NCBI GenBank assembly: GCA_964035545.1 | Contig: OZ037767.1 | Location: 22,983,128-23,047,127 of the forward strand | Length of the DNA stretch: 64,000 nucleotides | Reading direction: 5' to 3' | DNA from: Bugula neritina | Taxonomy: Eukaryota > Bryozoa > Gymnolaemata > Cheilostomatida > Bugulidae | Position numbers and translations under genes: made by a program | Notes under the pieces: model-generated | What the model saw: the letters and a program-made list of their open reading frames with translations, nothing else | The model's database searches: none | Told to the model about the DNA's origin: nothing | Shown: piece by piece, positions 36,827 through 51,800 of the stretch | Position numbering within the stretch: position 1 is the first letter of the stretch | Layout: each line of letters opens with the position of its first letter

Positions 36827-39800
36827 CTGGTAATGGGAAACTTGACAATATTAAGTATAGGGCTAGACAGAGTGCAGGCAAAATGTCACAATCCTACTGA
36901 GAAATAGTGATTATAGGTCCAAAGCAATATAATATATATATAATATCGATAAACCATGCTCATAAATGGAAAAAATATTTTATTAAAAAGTCAAAAAATA
37001 ATTTATAAAAACTTGACAAAGTGGTTGAAATTCTTACTCTATGAGTCAACATTTCGTTTTTTTGGCACAACTAAATGACTCGGGCATCACCAGTATGAAT
37101 ATCCATAACTAATACCATTAATAACATACATATTTATGTACATAAGATAAATAACAAATACCATTCATATGTATTCATAATACACAGTGTGTGTCTAAAT
37201 GCTTATAAATTTATATATCTAGTACCTTTGTAGATTTAGATGGATCATCACTGTCTATTTTGTAAACTTTTGGTAGTTCTTCAAACCAGCTTTGCACATT
37301 CACACCAAGAACAGACAAAGCTCTAAAAACAGGAAACAAAACGATGACTGTGGAGACAACTTTTACTACTCAGCATCAGTATATTTAATGCTAATAAGCT
37401 TGTGATACTATATAAAATGAACAGTAACACTGGTACTGCATAATAACAGTGATACTACATAGTGACAACATTACATAACAAAGTAGCTCTACCGGTGAAG
37501 TGGAGGTAAGATAACTCTGTTGATGTAATAATGGGTGTTCAGTTTGAGCTGAGGGTTAGCCAAGAGTTCCTGAGGCTCTCTCACCAGACTGTAGAGCGGA
37601 TCTCCAGGAGCCCCGCAAACTATTACATAAGGCACCCGCTCTCCACTGAGAGGTTCATTCCATGGATCTTTAGCTAACCTTTTCCTGCAGCCACAATTAG
37701 GACATCATAAGGAACAAATTAGACAAAGAAATCACATTGTTTCATTTTTAAATGATAATGCCTGTAAAATTAGCATGTAAAAACCTTTTTAAATTTGAGC
37801 AATAGCGGTTTCTTATCAATTTTAATTTGACTCATCACAACACACTCATGTTTAGTGGAAAACAGTGTCTAGTTTATTGACTTTATAATGCACGTCATAA
37901 TAAACATTCAATGTTCAGAGAATGCTAATATCAGTGAGACTATCAACATCTAACTCTGTTAATATATTAGTACCTGGGCTACAGGAGAAGATAACTCTAA
38001 GAAATTCACTTCATATTCAAACAAATTTAAAGCTTTTAATTGACAGACATACTGTTTCTATTTAACTAATTTACAAAAAATGTCTGGTGAATAAGTCTGA
38101 AGAGAAACTCTGTAACCCTGCTAACTTTGACAGCACACTTACCTAGCAATGAGTAAAGCAGGCACTTTCGCTGTAGGTTTGTAGCCTTTCTCCCCTCTAT
38201 ACTCCTTCGAGAAGATGAAGTCCTGCAGTTTGGCCGATCCCTCTAGCGTCTTCTTCAGCTGATTCTGTACGTACAACTTGGTCTGGCTCAAATCACGACT
38301 CGCAAACAAACCAATCAAACACTTCTCTAAAATCTGTAAGAATAAATTAGTGTGCAAAGTATGCAACAGAACTAATAGTCTTGCTTTGAAAATTCCAATC
38401 ACTAAATCCAGCATATTACATGATATTATATCATATTACATCACATTACATTATATTACATCACATTACATTATATTATATACCGTATTTGTTACAGTCA
38501 TACTATAGCACTGCAGTCAATGCTCTTGTGAAAATTATAAGTTGCATAGCTGCACTGATCAAACCAATTTCCCCAGCATGAACAACTACAGCATCAAATA
38601 ATCCAGTAAGTTGGCCAGCAAGAATACATATCCACTTCAGGATCAAAAGCTAGTGAGTGACCAATAAGAATGCACTTTAGAAACAGGAGTGACCAATAAG
38701 AATGTACCTTAAAAACAGCTGGTATAGAGTCTCTCCTCACCGTCTCAATCCCTTTGGCATCGTAAACAGGTTCGGCCTGATCTGCTGATTCATACATATA
38801 CCCTGCGTACCTTTTCTTAGTCTGCAGCACGCAGCCCATATACACCTGAAGGCATTATTTATATATACTACACAGTGTGTAATATCAACTAGTAAGTGTG
38901 TAGTATATACTAGACAGTGTGTAATATATACTAGTCAGTATGTAGTATACACTAGACAGTATGTAGTATACACTAGACAGTGTGTAGTATATACTAGACA
39001 GTGTGTAGCATACACTAGTCAGTGTGTAGTATACACTAATCAGTGTGTAGTATATACTAATCAGTGTGTAGTATATACTAGACAGTGTGTACTATATACT
39101 AGTCAGTGTGTAGTATATACTAGTCAGTGTGTAGTATATACTAGACAGTGTGTAGTATATACTAGTCAGTGTGTAGTATATACTAGTCAGTGTGTAGTAT
39201 ACACTAGTCAGTATGTACTATATACTAGTCAGTGTGTAGTATATACTAGACAGTGTGTAGTATACACTAGACAGTATGTAGTATACACTAGTCAGTGTGT
39301 AGTATACACTAGACAGTTTGTAGTATACACTAGACAGTATGTAGTATACACTAGTCAGTGTGTAGTATATACTAGTCAGTGTGTAGTATACACTAGTCAG
39401 TATGTACTATATACTAGTCAGTGTGTAGTATATACTAGTCAGTGTGTAGTATGTACTAGTCAGTGTGTAGTATGTACTAGACAGTGTGTAGTATATACTA
39501 GACAGTGTGTAGTATATACTAGTCAGTGTGTAGTATATACTAGACAGTGTGTACTATATACTAGTCAGTGTGTAGTATATACTAGTCAGTGTGTAGTATA
39601 TACTAGTCAGTGTGTAGTATGTACTAGTCAGTGTGTAGTATGTATTAGACAGTGTGTAGTATATACTAGACAGTGTATATTATATACTAGACAGTGTGTA
39701 GTATACACTAGTCAGTGTGTAGTATATACTTTGTTTAAATGAGTAGCAGACACACCTTTTCAAGTTTGAGTTTGATTGGCTTTGGATTGACTGCGGTGAC

Positions 39801-42800
39801 AGCATCTCGAATCTCTTCTCCGACTTTGAAGGCTGCTTTCAGATCTCTTCCCGGCACCAGCACAAACAGACTAGAACATACAGCCCTTGATATAATATAT
39901 GTTTATATAACACTGCCCTCTATAGCATATAACTTGTATATCAGTTGAAACTAGAGGTCCGATTCAGTCAGCTAAAAGTTTTGCTGCAAGATATTTAGAG
40001 TTGGATCAGACTGGATGAATGAGAAGATTTCCCTCGAACACAGCTTAGTACACATAAATGTACTATACATGAGAATACCTGCTGTAGACTATAAGATGTA
40101 AAAATACCTTCCAACACGGATCATAAAGGATTTGGGTTTGCATAGCATGAAGGAAACATAGAGTAGAGTTCAAAATTATAAAATGATGTGCATGTACTAG
40201 TATAGTAAGAATAAACAGGCAGTCATTATTGACATGGCATGGTTACTGTAGGCTAAATGACAGGTTCCGAATTGCACATGCCCCTACCTGTCAGTATCTC
40301 CATAGATGACTCGACAATTCCACTTGTCATTCTCATTCACCATCTTAATGGCATTCTCTAGCGTCTCTCTCGCCTTCCTTACAATACTGTCACCAACCTA
40401 GAGACAATACCATGATTAGCATAAGTAAAGCAGTAAGGGAGCAGGGACAAAGGGTTAGAGCACTGGTTTTGTAAACACGAGGTCATGGGTTCGATCTCCA
40501 GTAAAGACCATTGGTAATGTTAGGAAGAGCATCCAGTCATAATTGCTCCTGTGTGGCATATGAATATGTCCTTAGCCTGCTTTAAAACACCTTTCCCATC
40601 AAGAGTTTTCACAGGGATAATGACTATAAACTTGTGCGAGTTATTCATAAATGCAGCAACATTTGTAGAGAGAACACACAAAGGAAATGGGAGTGTACGG
40701 GAGGGGGGAGATGGGAGCACCACCCACCTCTACGCAAGGCATTCTCCCCGAGAAATTAGCAGCTGCGTATCCGAATGTAACATTGGCAATCAACTTTAAC
40801 CCCAGCTGTCTGGCATGTAGCAGCTTGTGCAGTCCTTTGTCAGACTTGTACCGGGACATGCAGCGTTTCACCATGAGTCTGGTGTCCAGTATCTCCTCTA
40901 CCATTCTATAACACAGGAGGAAATGAGTTCGTTATACCAGTTGCCATAGTAACCAGATAAACTTCAAGTCAAACACTAACTAGCACGCCTTACACTAAAC
41001 TCTAGCTGTATAGATAGAGAAATATCAGTTGTGTTACAAGAGGCATTTGCCGCTCATTTGAAGCACTATAAGTCCCGGTTGATTTTGTATTTGAGTCGAG
41101 TCACTTGTCTTATAAAGTGCCGTTATGTTTTCATCACTCCAGACTTATGATATACGTGAGTATAAGCAACAAACTTTAGTGATAGATATGAATGAATATA
41201 ATAGTGTATAGTATAATTTTCTAAATAAGTTGTATACTTCTCACCGTACTTCTATAAGCCATATGCATTAGGAAGTGATGCAATTTGTCCATCAGTTAAC
41301 TGAAGTACAACTTCCTTAATAACCATTCATTATTAACCAACAGTTGATGAATAAATTAAAAGCTTTAAGAAATTATAGATTTTCAGTGTGTAGGTTCAAC
41401 AATCTGTTTTATTTGTTAGTTTGAATACAGCTGAAGAGTCAAAATGGCAGCTATACCTGGAGATCACTCCCTTCCTCACATATTCCTTGACAAATGCAAC
41501 TCCATTAGGTGAGACATTGATGTGGTTCTTCAACTTGGAGAGCACATGAGCGGGTATACGGAGTGATGTGCACCCAAACTTGAAATCTTCACCTCTGCAA
41601 TGTGCATCAGACATGATAACAGCTCTGAGTACAGGTAAAGATGAGTGTTGCATGATGGGAATGGAGAGACACATGATATGAATAGCAGATATAATTTTAT
41701 TATCGCTACATTTTCAGGCTTCGGATTATGCGAATGAATTTTTCATTCAATGTTTGGAAACAGTTGCATCGAATGAAACTACAATCATAAGTTCATGCAA
41801 ACTACAACTACAAATTCATCCGTATGAGCATCCATTCACATAATAAAAGTAATGGAAACGCAGCGTTTATATCAAGACATGGAGTGGTTATTCTACTGAT
41901 GTCCAACCATATGGTAGGTGCAGCATTAAACATGTACGTAATTTAAACTGTTCAACTACAAACATAAACAAGTGCTCTAAAATCAGTGACAAATAGATAC
42001 CAACTTTATATAAGTTCTGGAGGAAAGAAACATACCCCGATTTCTCCAACTCTGCAATGTTGCCCAGACAGGTGGAGAAGCAGTAATTATAGGCTATCAT
42101 GATGGACGGGTAAAGACTCTGGAAGTCCAGCACTATGACTGGGTCAGCGTAAAACTGAGACTCAGGCTCTAGAGTCAGCGGAATGCACTCTACAACAGAG
42201 GAGACAACACGCTGTGCTAACACAGAAACTCCACCAGATGGCTTGATGTATAGTTCTATGTTTTGTAGGGAGCATATATCATATTAGTTCAGTGTTTATT
42301 TAGTTTATAATTAAAAGATTTATTGTTTAGGAATGTGATAGAACTTTGCGCGGATAAAATACAGAAGCTATTAGATATGCTTACCGGGAGGGTTCATCCT
42401 CACCCTCTGCTGCACGTTGGGAGACACGGCTACAAAGTTGAGAGGTTTGGCTATTCTTAGCATCATAGACTCAACCTTGTATTGAGTCCCTTTAATGAGG
42501 ACATCACAGAACTCGATGCCGTAAACTCTGGCAAACTCACTGGTCTGGCCAATGAAGTCAATCTGCTGCTCCATCTGGTGCAGTAACTGGGTCCGTTGGA
42601 GGTAGTAATCAAACACTCGCTGCCTACACACAGAGCAAGCTAACTTACTACAATATGCAACAATGCAAGATCTCTCAAAATACTGCATAGCAGTTATCAC
42701 ATTTCCACAAGAAGGCAGCTGGACTTAGACCACCTACTAATATTAGCTATGTCAAGGACATATTTGTAACTCATCTGCACACCAAAAACAGTGAAGTTAC

Positions 42801-45800
42801 AAAGCGTTAAGTTCAGAAACTTCCCTGCTGTTCATGCAAGCAGTTGACCTTGAAAATACACAGCATACTGCATGGTGCTATGGTCAGCTAGCAATGTATG
42901 GTGGAAACCAGGTCTGGTGACGAAAAGCTTTGCTCACCTTTGTTTAGGAAGTTGATACCAGTCTGTCAAATCTCGGTAGGAAAACTTTGGCACTCTCAGA
43001 TTAAGTATACTGTTGACTACATTCTCAAAATTGTAGTTGGTAAGGGCAGGTATCAGACCCAGACCCATCTGAAAGACAAACAATGGGTGATAAAAAAATT
43101 TTGTGCTTTAAAATCAGAATTGACTAAAGATTGATTTTAGAGATTCTAATAAAATATACGCATGTGCCGTAGCCACGCTGCACATGTCTGGCATAAGACG
43201 ATGACTGGTAATCATCATTGCATTGATCACACAACAACCACCTCCAGCTTACCTGGTGTCTCATCACTTTCCACATGTTCACCAAAATCCTCCCTCCAAC
43301 TCGAGCAAACTCTGAGCTGTGCAGCACAAACTCCTGAGATAGATCAGGCCGACTAACCACCTTTGGCATTCGAGAGAGCTCATTGGCCAGATTTAGCTTT
43401 AGAGCCATGGAACGGCGCAGTAGGTATCCCCAAGACAGCTTGTGGACTTCCCAGCCAACCAGCAAGTCTGGATCATGCCTGCAAAGAAACAGGTTAGCTA
43501 GAAAAGCTGACAAAACACAAGCCCTTCAACAATGCTCTTTAAAACACGACATATGTATCTGAAACAAGAGCCAAAATAAACCACTTCAGTTTGTCAGACT
43601 CGGGAGTGAGTTGGAGTAATAGCGAGTCACACTGACACAACTCACCTTCGTACAATACTTGCCAACTCTTCTAATAACTTCTCCTCAGTTGCACACGACA
43701 CTACAGTGACGCCTTCACCCAGCCACGTGAATACCGGCTGGGGGTAGCTACCACTGGCTAGTGAGATTAGGACATAGAGTAGTGACCTGCTGAGGGAAGT
43801 GTCATGGTGCACGTGGAGGAACACTGCCTCTACACAGTCTCTGGTAGGGTCAGGACAAAGAGAGTCTACAGAACAGAGCATGCACGTGACTTCATTTTAT
43901 TACAGTCTCAAGTGCATACTAGTGATAATATGGTTTGATGTGGCAGAGAAATGATTTAGGTTGTATATTGAGATATATATGAAATAAAACATATATATGC
44001 TACCACTACAACATATAGATTCTACTACTACAATATATAGATTCTACTACTACAACATATAGATTCTACCACTACAACATATAGATGCTACTACTATGAC
44101 ATATAGATACTACTACTACAACATATATATGCTACTACTACAACATATAGATTCTACTACTACAACATATAGATTCTACTACTACAACATATAGATTCTA
44201 CTACTACAACATATATATGCTACCACTACAACATATAGATTCTACTACTACAATATATAGATTCTACTACTACAACATATAGATTCTACCACTACAACAT
44301 ATAGATGCTACTACTACAACATATAGATGCTACTACTACAACATATATATGCTACTACTACGACATATAGATTCTACTACTACAACATATAGATGCTACT
44401 ACTACGACATATATATGCTACCACTACAACATATATATGCTACCACTACAACATACAGATGCTACTACTACAACATATAGATTCTACTACTACGACATAT
44501 AGATTCTACTACTACAACATATAGATGCTACTACTACAACATATAGATGCTTCCACTACAACATATCGATGCTACTGATATAGCAGTACTTCTGAATTAG
44601 TTGCATCACAGCCATGCAATGAGTGACATTCCACACCTATGTATCTCTACCTAACAGCATAGCTGAATAAACCTCATTATATATATCTGCACAGATTTGG
44701 AAGGACGTATGACATCATAGCTAGAAGTGCATACCCCTGGTATTAACATGGAGTTCTAGAGACATGGAAGTGATGTCATTGTATGAAGTGTTGTGACTGG
44801 TCATCTGTTTTAGAAGTTTATTAGTATCGGCAGCCCGGTCTCTCCCGGAGACTCCCTCTATACTACTTCCATCATGTGACCACATCTTTGTTATGTTGAC
44901 TGAGTGGTTAGCATATTGTGATGTCACTGAACACTGTGGTGACGTCACCAATGGTTGTGGTGATGTCACTGAATGTGGACGTGAGTCAGGCTGCTGTGGA
45001 CTTGTTCTAAGAAGAGAAAATTGAACTACAGTCACTAAACAGTACTAACAGCTACATGGGAAACAACTCTAAACTAGGATTGATTAACCCAACATCAATA
45101 TACACTATCACAGGCAGACAGTCACTTTTACTGGGAATAATGTTCAAAATTTACAATATTATGTAGTCTTACATAATACACGAAAAATTACAATGTAATA
45201 CTTAGTATTTAATACGCTTTTCAAGTTTTTCAGAAGTTGATGGCACTCCACTTGAAGTTTTGAATTTTTGGAAAAATAAAGGCTTGATTATTATTTAATT
45301 GTTTATTCTCAATTATTTTGAAAAAATCAAGTTTCTTTAAGTTAGTCTTCATGCCATCCTCGGTAATTACAGGATTGCAATATGAGTTAACTTATAATAC
45401 ATAGTAGAGATGCAAGTGCAGTAATGCCAGTAAGCCACATTCATTATAGTTGGGGTGGTAAACGGATGTGATCCTTCCCTCTGTAGTAGAACTGTTTAGA
45501 AAATCAGCTACAGCACAGAAATAAATCATAGCCCATATTTTCCAACAATTTGGATTAAACAGAAAAGTTAAGATAATTTAAATAAAATCATAAATTTTTC
45601 ATCCCAAAGCATCTACAAAACGATGGGAAACTTCATAGCCATAAAATAATGCATTATGTGCCTCTGATATGTTGGAGAACAGATTTCTAGAGAGTTAGAA
45701 ACAAGTGTTACTACTTACAGCGTTCGTGGATCTGCAGCTAGACTCATATTAGTAGGAGTATCACCAAATGCAGATGACCTAGATAACAAAACTCCAAATG

Positions 45801-48800
45801 ATACATGGCTATATGATGATTTACCAACAGCAAACCGACAAGCCAGAGAGCATTAATGCCATTCTTAGGTTGTCGATGTAAAAACACAAGTACCTATATG
45901 ATTTAAAGCAATTTGCAACAACACCTCACGAGTTACATACGAAATGTGACACTGTTTTACCAAGTTTAGTATTCCTCTATAAAGTAAATATAAGACCATT
46001 TTGGCACAATAAGACCCGCCACTACCCACCTTCGAGAGTGCTGCGTGAACTGTGCAGGTGATTTCAATAACCTTTCCGGTTTGTTTAAGGATTCTAATAT
46101 TTCAGTTGAGAAAAGATTGAACTGCCCGGAATTTCTTACTCTATTATCCTGGTTTGAATCTGGTGCAATATGATAAAATCATACTAAAGCCAATATCAAA
46201 ATTACATTCAATAAAGGAAATAAAAGCAACATGAATAACACAATATAAATATTTCTTAAGATATTCAACAATTTTCCTTTGATTGAGAAATAAGCCGAGT
46301 AATCGAACCTCTGCAGTGAGAGGAAGTTGAAGATTTTGTTGAACAGTCCATAGATTGTGACATCTCTCGCTGTAAGTTGGATTCTAACTGCTCTTTTGGA
46401 TTACAAACTTGCTGGGCCTGAATTTCTGCACTGGCTGCCTTCCGCATATCTACTTCTGCACTAGCTGCCTTCTGCATATCTACTTCTGCACTAGCTGCCT
46501 GCTGCATATCTACTTCTGCACTAGCTGTCTGCTGCATATTTGCTTCTGCACCAACTATCTGCTCCATATCTTCTTCTGCACTAGCTGCCTTCCGCATATC
46601 TACTTCTGCACTATCTGCCTGCTGCATATCTACTTCTACACTAGCGGCTTTCTGCATATCGACTTCTGCACTGTCTGCCTGCTGCATATCTACTTCTGCA
46701 CTATTTATTTGCTCCCTATCTACTTCCGAACTAACTGTCTGCTGCTTCTGTATTTCTTTCCGAATTTCTGATTCCTCCTGCAATCAATCAACACTAACAG
46801 CTACACACGCGCGACATCATTGTTTCCACATGAAAACACTTCACATGTTACAAGACTAGAAATACAGACCCTGGCAAGAGCTAGCCGCTGCTGCAGCCAT
46901 TTGTCCACATTTCCACGAGTAGGTGGGGAACGAACTGGCTGATATCTTCGTATTTGAGGAAGGAGTGAGGGGGCTATCAGAGCTGTCCCGGTCCTTAGCA
47001 TTACATCTGGCAAATGTTTGGTCTAAACATTAAACAAAATAGTTTGATCATGTGGGTCTATCTATCTAAAGGGTGATCAACTGTTCATATACTAATATGG
47101 ATTCAGCATATTGCACAGTTGTGGTAGAATTAGTTTTCATAAAAGTATGCGAGAAAAATTGTTCTGATTAAAATACCTGAATTATAATGATTCAACACCA
47201 TTATAAAATAAATTTCAAATAGCGTATTGTACTACAAGAATGAGGATGTAGTGATACAACATGTTAGGTAAGACTATAGCTACAGGATCTCCTCGAATTG
47301 GAGATAGAAAATAACTCAAAACTGATTTATACATACAAGTTTTCAAATATGTTTGACTATAAGATATAAACTGCCTAAGTTGCACAATAATTTTACTAAT
47401 ATTTGCTGCTCAGTTGCTCTACTTACACATCTGTCGGCAAATCTCTTGTTGCATAACTTGGACAGAGGGTGAGCTGTAGCCCTATCACAGTCGTCCAGCT
47501 TGCTGAAGTATGGGTATGTATTGCTGACAACAGATAGCCCCATCTCCAGGGCTGTACTCTGCACCAGCTTCAGAGAAGGTGGGGGGTGCGTATATCTGAA
47601 CCGTTTTAAGTGAACTTCATCCAACGGAGAAGACAACTACAACCCGAATTTGAAGATTGTTAAAAAGACATTTTAAAAGTTTACTGCGTAAAGTAGTAAC
47701 TTACTATAATGTACATCAGTTGAGTTTCGTGATTACAAATGAGAGCAGCTGGTGGTGGGATTATTTAGAAGAACCCAAAAATGGCTACATAAATAAATAT
47801 AAAATGAATTTATGTTTATTCATAAATTGATAGAGCCACTGTTAGTTTATCAGTGCCAGTAAGTAAAACTCAAAAATGGAATGAAGCTGCGTGTGACTAG
47901 ACTATAGTTATAAATCACATTAGTTTAAAGGTAAAAAAAGTGTACTTAAGCTAAATCGACTTACCGTGCACAAGTGATCATCTAGCCTAAGGCGCTTGAT
48001 GGAAGTATAATGATGTACTGAATAATGTTCTTCTGCGTGAACAGTTGTGGATTCAAAAGGAGTACCAGATATAGAGCTAGTACAAGCCATAGGTTGTGTG
48101 GTAGTATGATCAGGGGGCACTGAAGTAACGAGTGTAGGAGAAAAACTGCTGCAAGATATATAGGGGTCCTGGCCAGTAGGGGGTGGAGCGAGCTCATGTC
48201 TAGTAGGGGGAGTATTGGTGTTACATTTGGTAGGGGGTGTAGTAGGAACGGTTTTACTATGCGACTCCTGCAGATGAGAAGGGTTGGTAAGAGAGGGTGA
48301 AAGTTGAGATGAGACGGCACATATAGGTTCACTTGCAGATGTCTCGCTCAGAGGGCCTAGAAAACATCGAGTTAAGGAAATAATACACTACAGTTCAAAC
48401 AAGTAATTTCACAGTATGCTATAGCAACCAGCAGTTAATATGTGAGAGCCTATATAGCAGAGAATAGGCCATAGCGCTGTTTGTTGTAACACGAGTTACA
48501 TATATGACTCAGGTGCATGTAAGACTTATAAGCTCAGAGCTGTGCATATTTTCCAAGAAATCAGGTAGGATCTTGCACGTAGCAACCATTATAAGATTCT
48601 ATACCCTTGATTTATTGAGACAAAAAACGGCTATAAGACATGTGCTTTGACATACTAAAATGTATGATGCAGCAAATAGAACAACAAACCATTATAATCT
48701 ACAACCACCATCTAACTGTTAACCTAGCACTAACTTCCAAAAGTACACTCACTGCCAAAAACGATGTCAATATTATCAGGAAAGTCCTCGGTGGGGTTGA

Positions 48801-51800
48801 AGCAATCACTTGGAGTGTTTGAGAATATAGTCTGATCACTATCAGCATCACAGTCTTTCGTAGCAGATATAGTCTGGGAGACTGAAGGCAGTTGCTCAGT
48901 GAAACCTGCTTCAGTACGCGAATACAATAAATATTAATTCTAATAATTGTGTTTAGCAACAGCTACAGGCTCATTTCATACAATTTTAATTAGCATATCT
49001 CTAGCATATTCATTACAAGACTGTTGGTGACATGGGCAGAGAAAAACTTAAACTCAACAACTTATTTACCTTTCACTACCACGTTCTGATGGGGTGGCGG
49101 GATAAGCTCAACAACTTAATTTACTAAAAATGTAATGTAATTACTATAAATTGGTTGCTTAAATTTATGCAATGGCTGAATAATTCAAGTAACTAAAAAC
49201 TGATAACTATAGAGTAATTTAAAAGATCAACCTATTAGTGGTCTAGAAAAAGCCCACTATAAAAACAGACAAAACAAAGAACATGACTAATATTTGATAG
49301 TGCACCTCCGAAGAAATGGGCAAGTTTCAAGTTGGCAGCGAATAAAAGAGTAGCATGTGAAAAAGAAAGCTGAATAAAAATAGAACTTGAAATATAGCAT
49401 AGCTAACTATTATAATACTTACTGACTAACCTAGGTCTGTCCCTTCACCTTGGACATTACGTGGTTCATCTCTCTTCGGTCCTCTACCAGAGTTACTTTC
49501 AGTGCAGGCTATCATATCCTCATCCATGTCACTACTATCAGAAGAGTCAGGAGTGTCTGTAGCGCCATCAGTCTACAATGTACTCAATACATCAGAAACA
49601 TTTAGAAAGGTTTCACATGTCAGTTATATCCAAACTATTCATCAAAGTCCATGTGAATAAATGCTCACTCACCTGAGCCATGTGAAAATGTTCCAACTGC
49701 TTTCCTCCAGCTGAGCAGGTGCTAGGCTCTCCTTGTATCACAGTAGCTGGCAATCTGACAACCTGTTCATTGCCTCTTTGCAAGTGAGAAAACGGTGGTG
49801 CAATAACCTTAAAGTGTGCGTCTAAGTTGACGGTTTGTGGAGCAATGGAGCCAGTAGACTGTCTAGCATCACCTTGTGATGACCGCCGCTTTGTGCAGAG
49901 GTCAATTGGTTGATCAAAATCTTCCGGGAGTTTCCGTTTTACGGACAAATCAATAGGCTCATTAGAAAATCCAGATGGAAAAGAAGCCATGCAAGAAAGG
50001 GACCTTTTGCTTCTGACAGACAGATTGATAGGAGAGCTTTGCTCAAGAGCTAAATGAACAACAGCCTCAGACTGCTTCGCTTCTGAATAATTCCAACAAA
50101 CGTCATGCATTTGACTTCTACCTTGGGCAACAGGGGCTATCATGGTACACCGAGTGAAATTTATGACATCGTTTAATGGCTGTGTATAAAAACATTGAAG
50201 TTGGAATTCGGCTTTTGGTTGAAATGGGAAACGATGCATATTTGAAAAAAGTCTTTGAGAGATTACTTTTGACTCGGAATTATGACATCGTTGGAGAATA
50301 TTCTCTTCTGTAAGCACTGTAGCATAGCACATCGTAGATGCGGCGTTGGCATCAGACAAAACCATTTGAGAAGATTGTGCAGCAATAACATTTACCAAGG
50401 GTAAACTTTGGACTGAAGAAGGATTTATATTCGAGTCACAAACATTAGCTACTGAAGGAAGTCTATTTTTTCTGACAGAACTTAATTCACATAAAACATG
50501 CAAAGGAGTTATAGATGAGCATGTAGCATCAGCGCAATCTTTTAAAACACTTAATTGTGACTCTATTTGCATAACAGATGCTATGGTTGGAACAGGAGAG
50601 AACTTTCTAAGTCCTTCCTGTTGAATAACTTCAGTGGTGAAATTTTGCGCAGTGTCATGTGAGCTGAAAGAAAGAGAGGGTGCCCTCTTTACCATCTCAA
50701 GCAAGCTGAAAGATTCGTGAACTGCTACAGAATGAACTTGCTTAGAATCAAAAGAAGAGATGGGCATTTCTAAATGTCTTACAGTAACAGGTGGCAACAA
50801 CTCTGCTGCATAAAGCTCAACTTGATGAGAGTTTTCAGCAACTGACGTAATATTAGAAGCAATATGGCAGCTTTGCTGATCATCAGATTGCAAAATATCA
50901 AGAGCCTTTTCAATCTGCACTCGACTGCAAAGTATTTCAGTAGCTACCGGTTCAACTTGAACTATATTTGCATTAGAAACTGAAGTTGATGTGTCAAATG
51001 ATGTTTTAGTTAGATCTGGAAAACAGTATGTGGGTCGCCTAACTGATGAATCACAACTGTTACTCAAGCAGAACGGTTGATCTGCTGCAGGTGTAGCTAG
51101 ACGAACTGCTTCAAGGTTCAAGTTTGCAGTCATAGCAAAATGATCTGTTGTGAATTTAACATCTGGCATGTAAAACTCACTGTTGGAAGATAGTTTGGGT
51201 ACTGCTTTCATAGCTCTAGACATGATTGCTTCGCTTTCAGCTTTTATAAGCTCATCAACAACTGAAGCCGGAATTGATGAACACAAGAACTTACTTGACT
51301 TCACCAAAATTGGATAGATGTTTACCAGATTGACTTGCAGCCTTTTATTACATTCTATACCAAAATCGTTTGAAACACTAGCGGTAGTCAGCTGAGAAAA
51401 AGCAGAGGAACTATTTAGGTGCACGACAGGAGGTTTAAGCGTTTCTGTAGTGTCTTGAGATTGTTTACGGGTGACCCGCTGGCACAATCCAGGGTTAGTA
51501 GAATTGTTGAATGTAGATGATGAATGTTGTTGTCTAAATGTAAATTTAGCAGCTGGTGAAACAGCCTGCTGATCAGGTGGTAATTCTGATGCAACACCAA
51601 ATGCACTATTTTTATCAGGTTGGTATTTCGAGGGAACAAGAGTCGAGCTTTGAGAGTCTGAATTAGTTGATTGATTTTGTGACAGAAAAGGACGATATGA
51701 AGCTGGCAGGTTATGAGAGTTTGAAGAATCAACTAGACTAACTTTCCAGGTGTCACATATATCTTTCAGCGCAGGCGATTGTGACTGGTGAATAGCAATG

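Larger units (their letters stand above)
40288..45006 (-). other. REV3L: REV3L exonuclease-like and polymerase catalytic exons
   Basis: These exons carry the degenerate exonuclease-like domain (SLELHVNTRGDSLCPDP, HDPDLLVGWEVHKLSWGYLL), where the acidic catalytic pairs of proofreading enzymes are not intact, as known for REV3. They also carry the palm motifs: A VLDFQSLYPSIMIAYN (exon 42216-42036), B KLIANVTFGYAAANFSGRMP (exon 40905-40728) and C YGDTDS, split across the junction of exons 40397-40288 and 39870-39756. Catalytic aspartates in motifs A and C are present, so the polymerase should be active. Confidence 0.93.
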
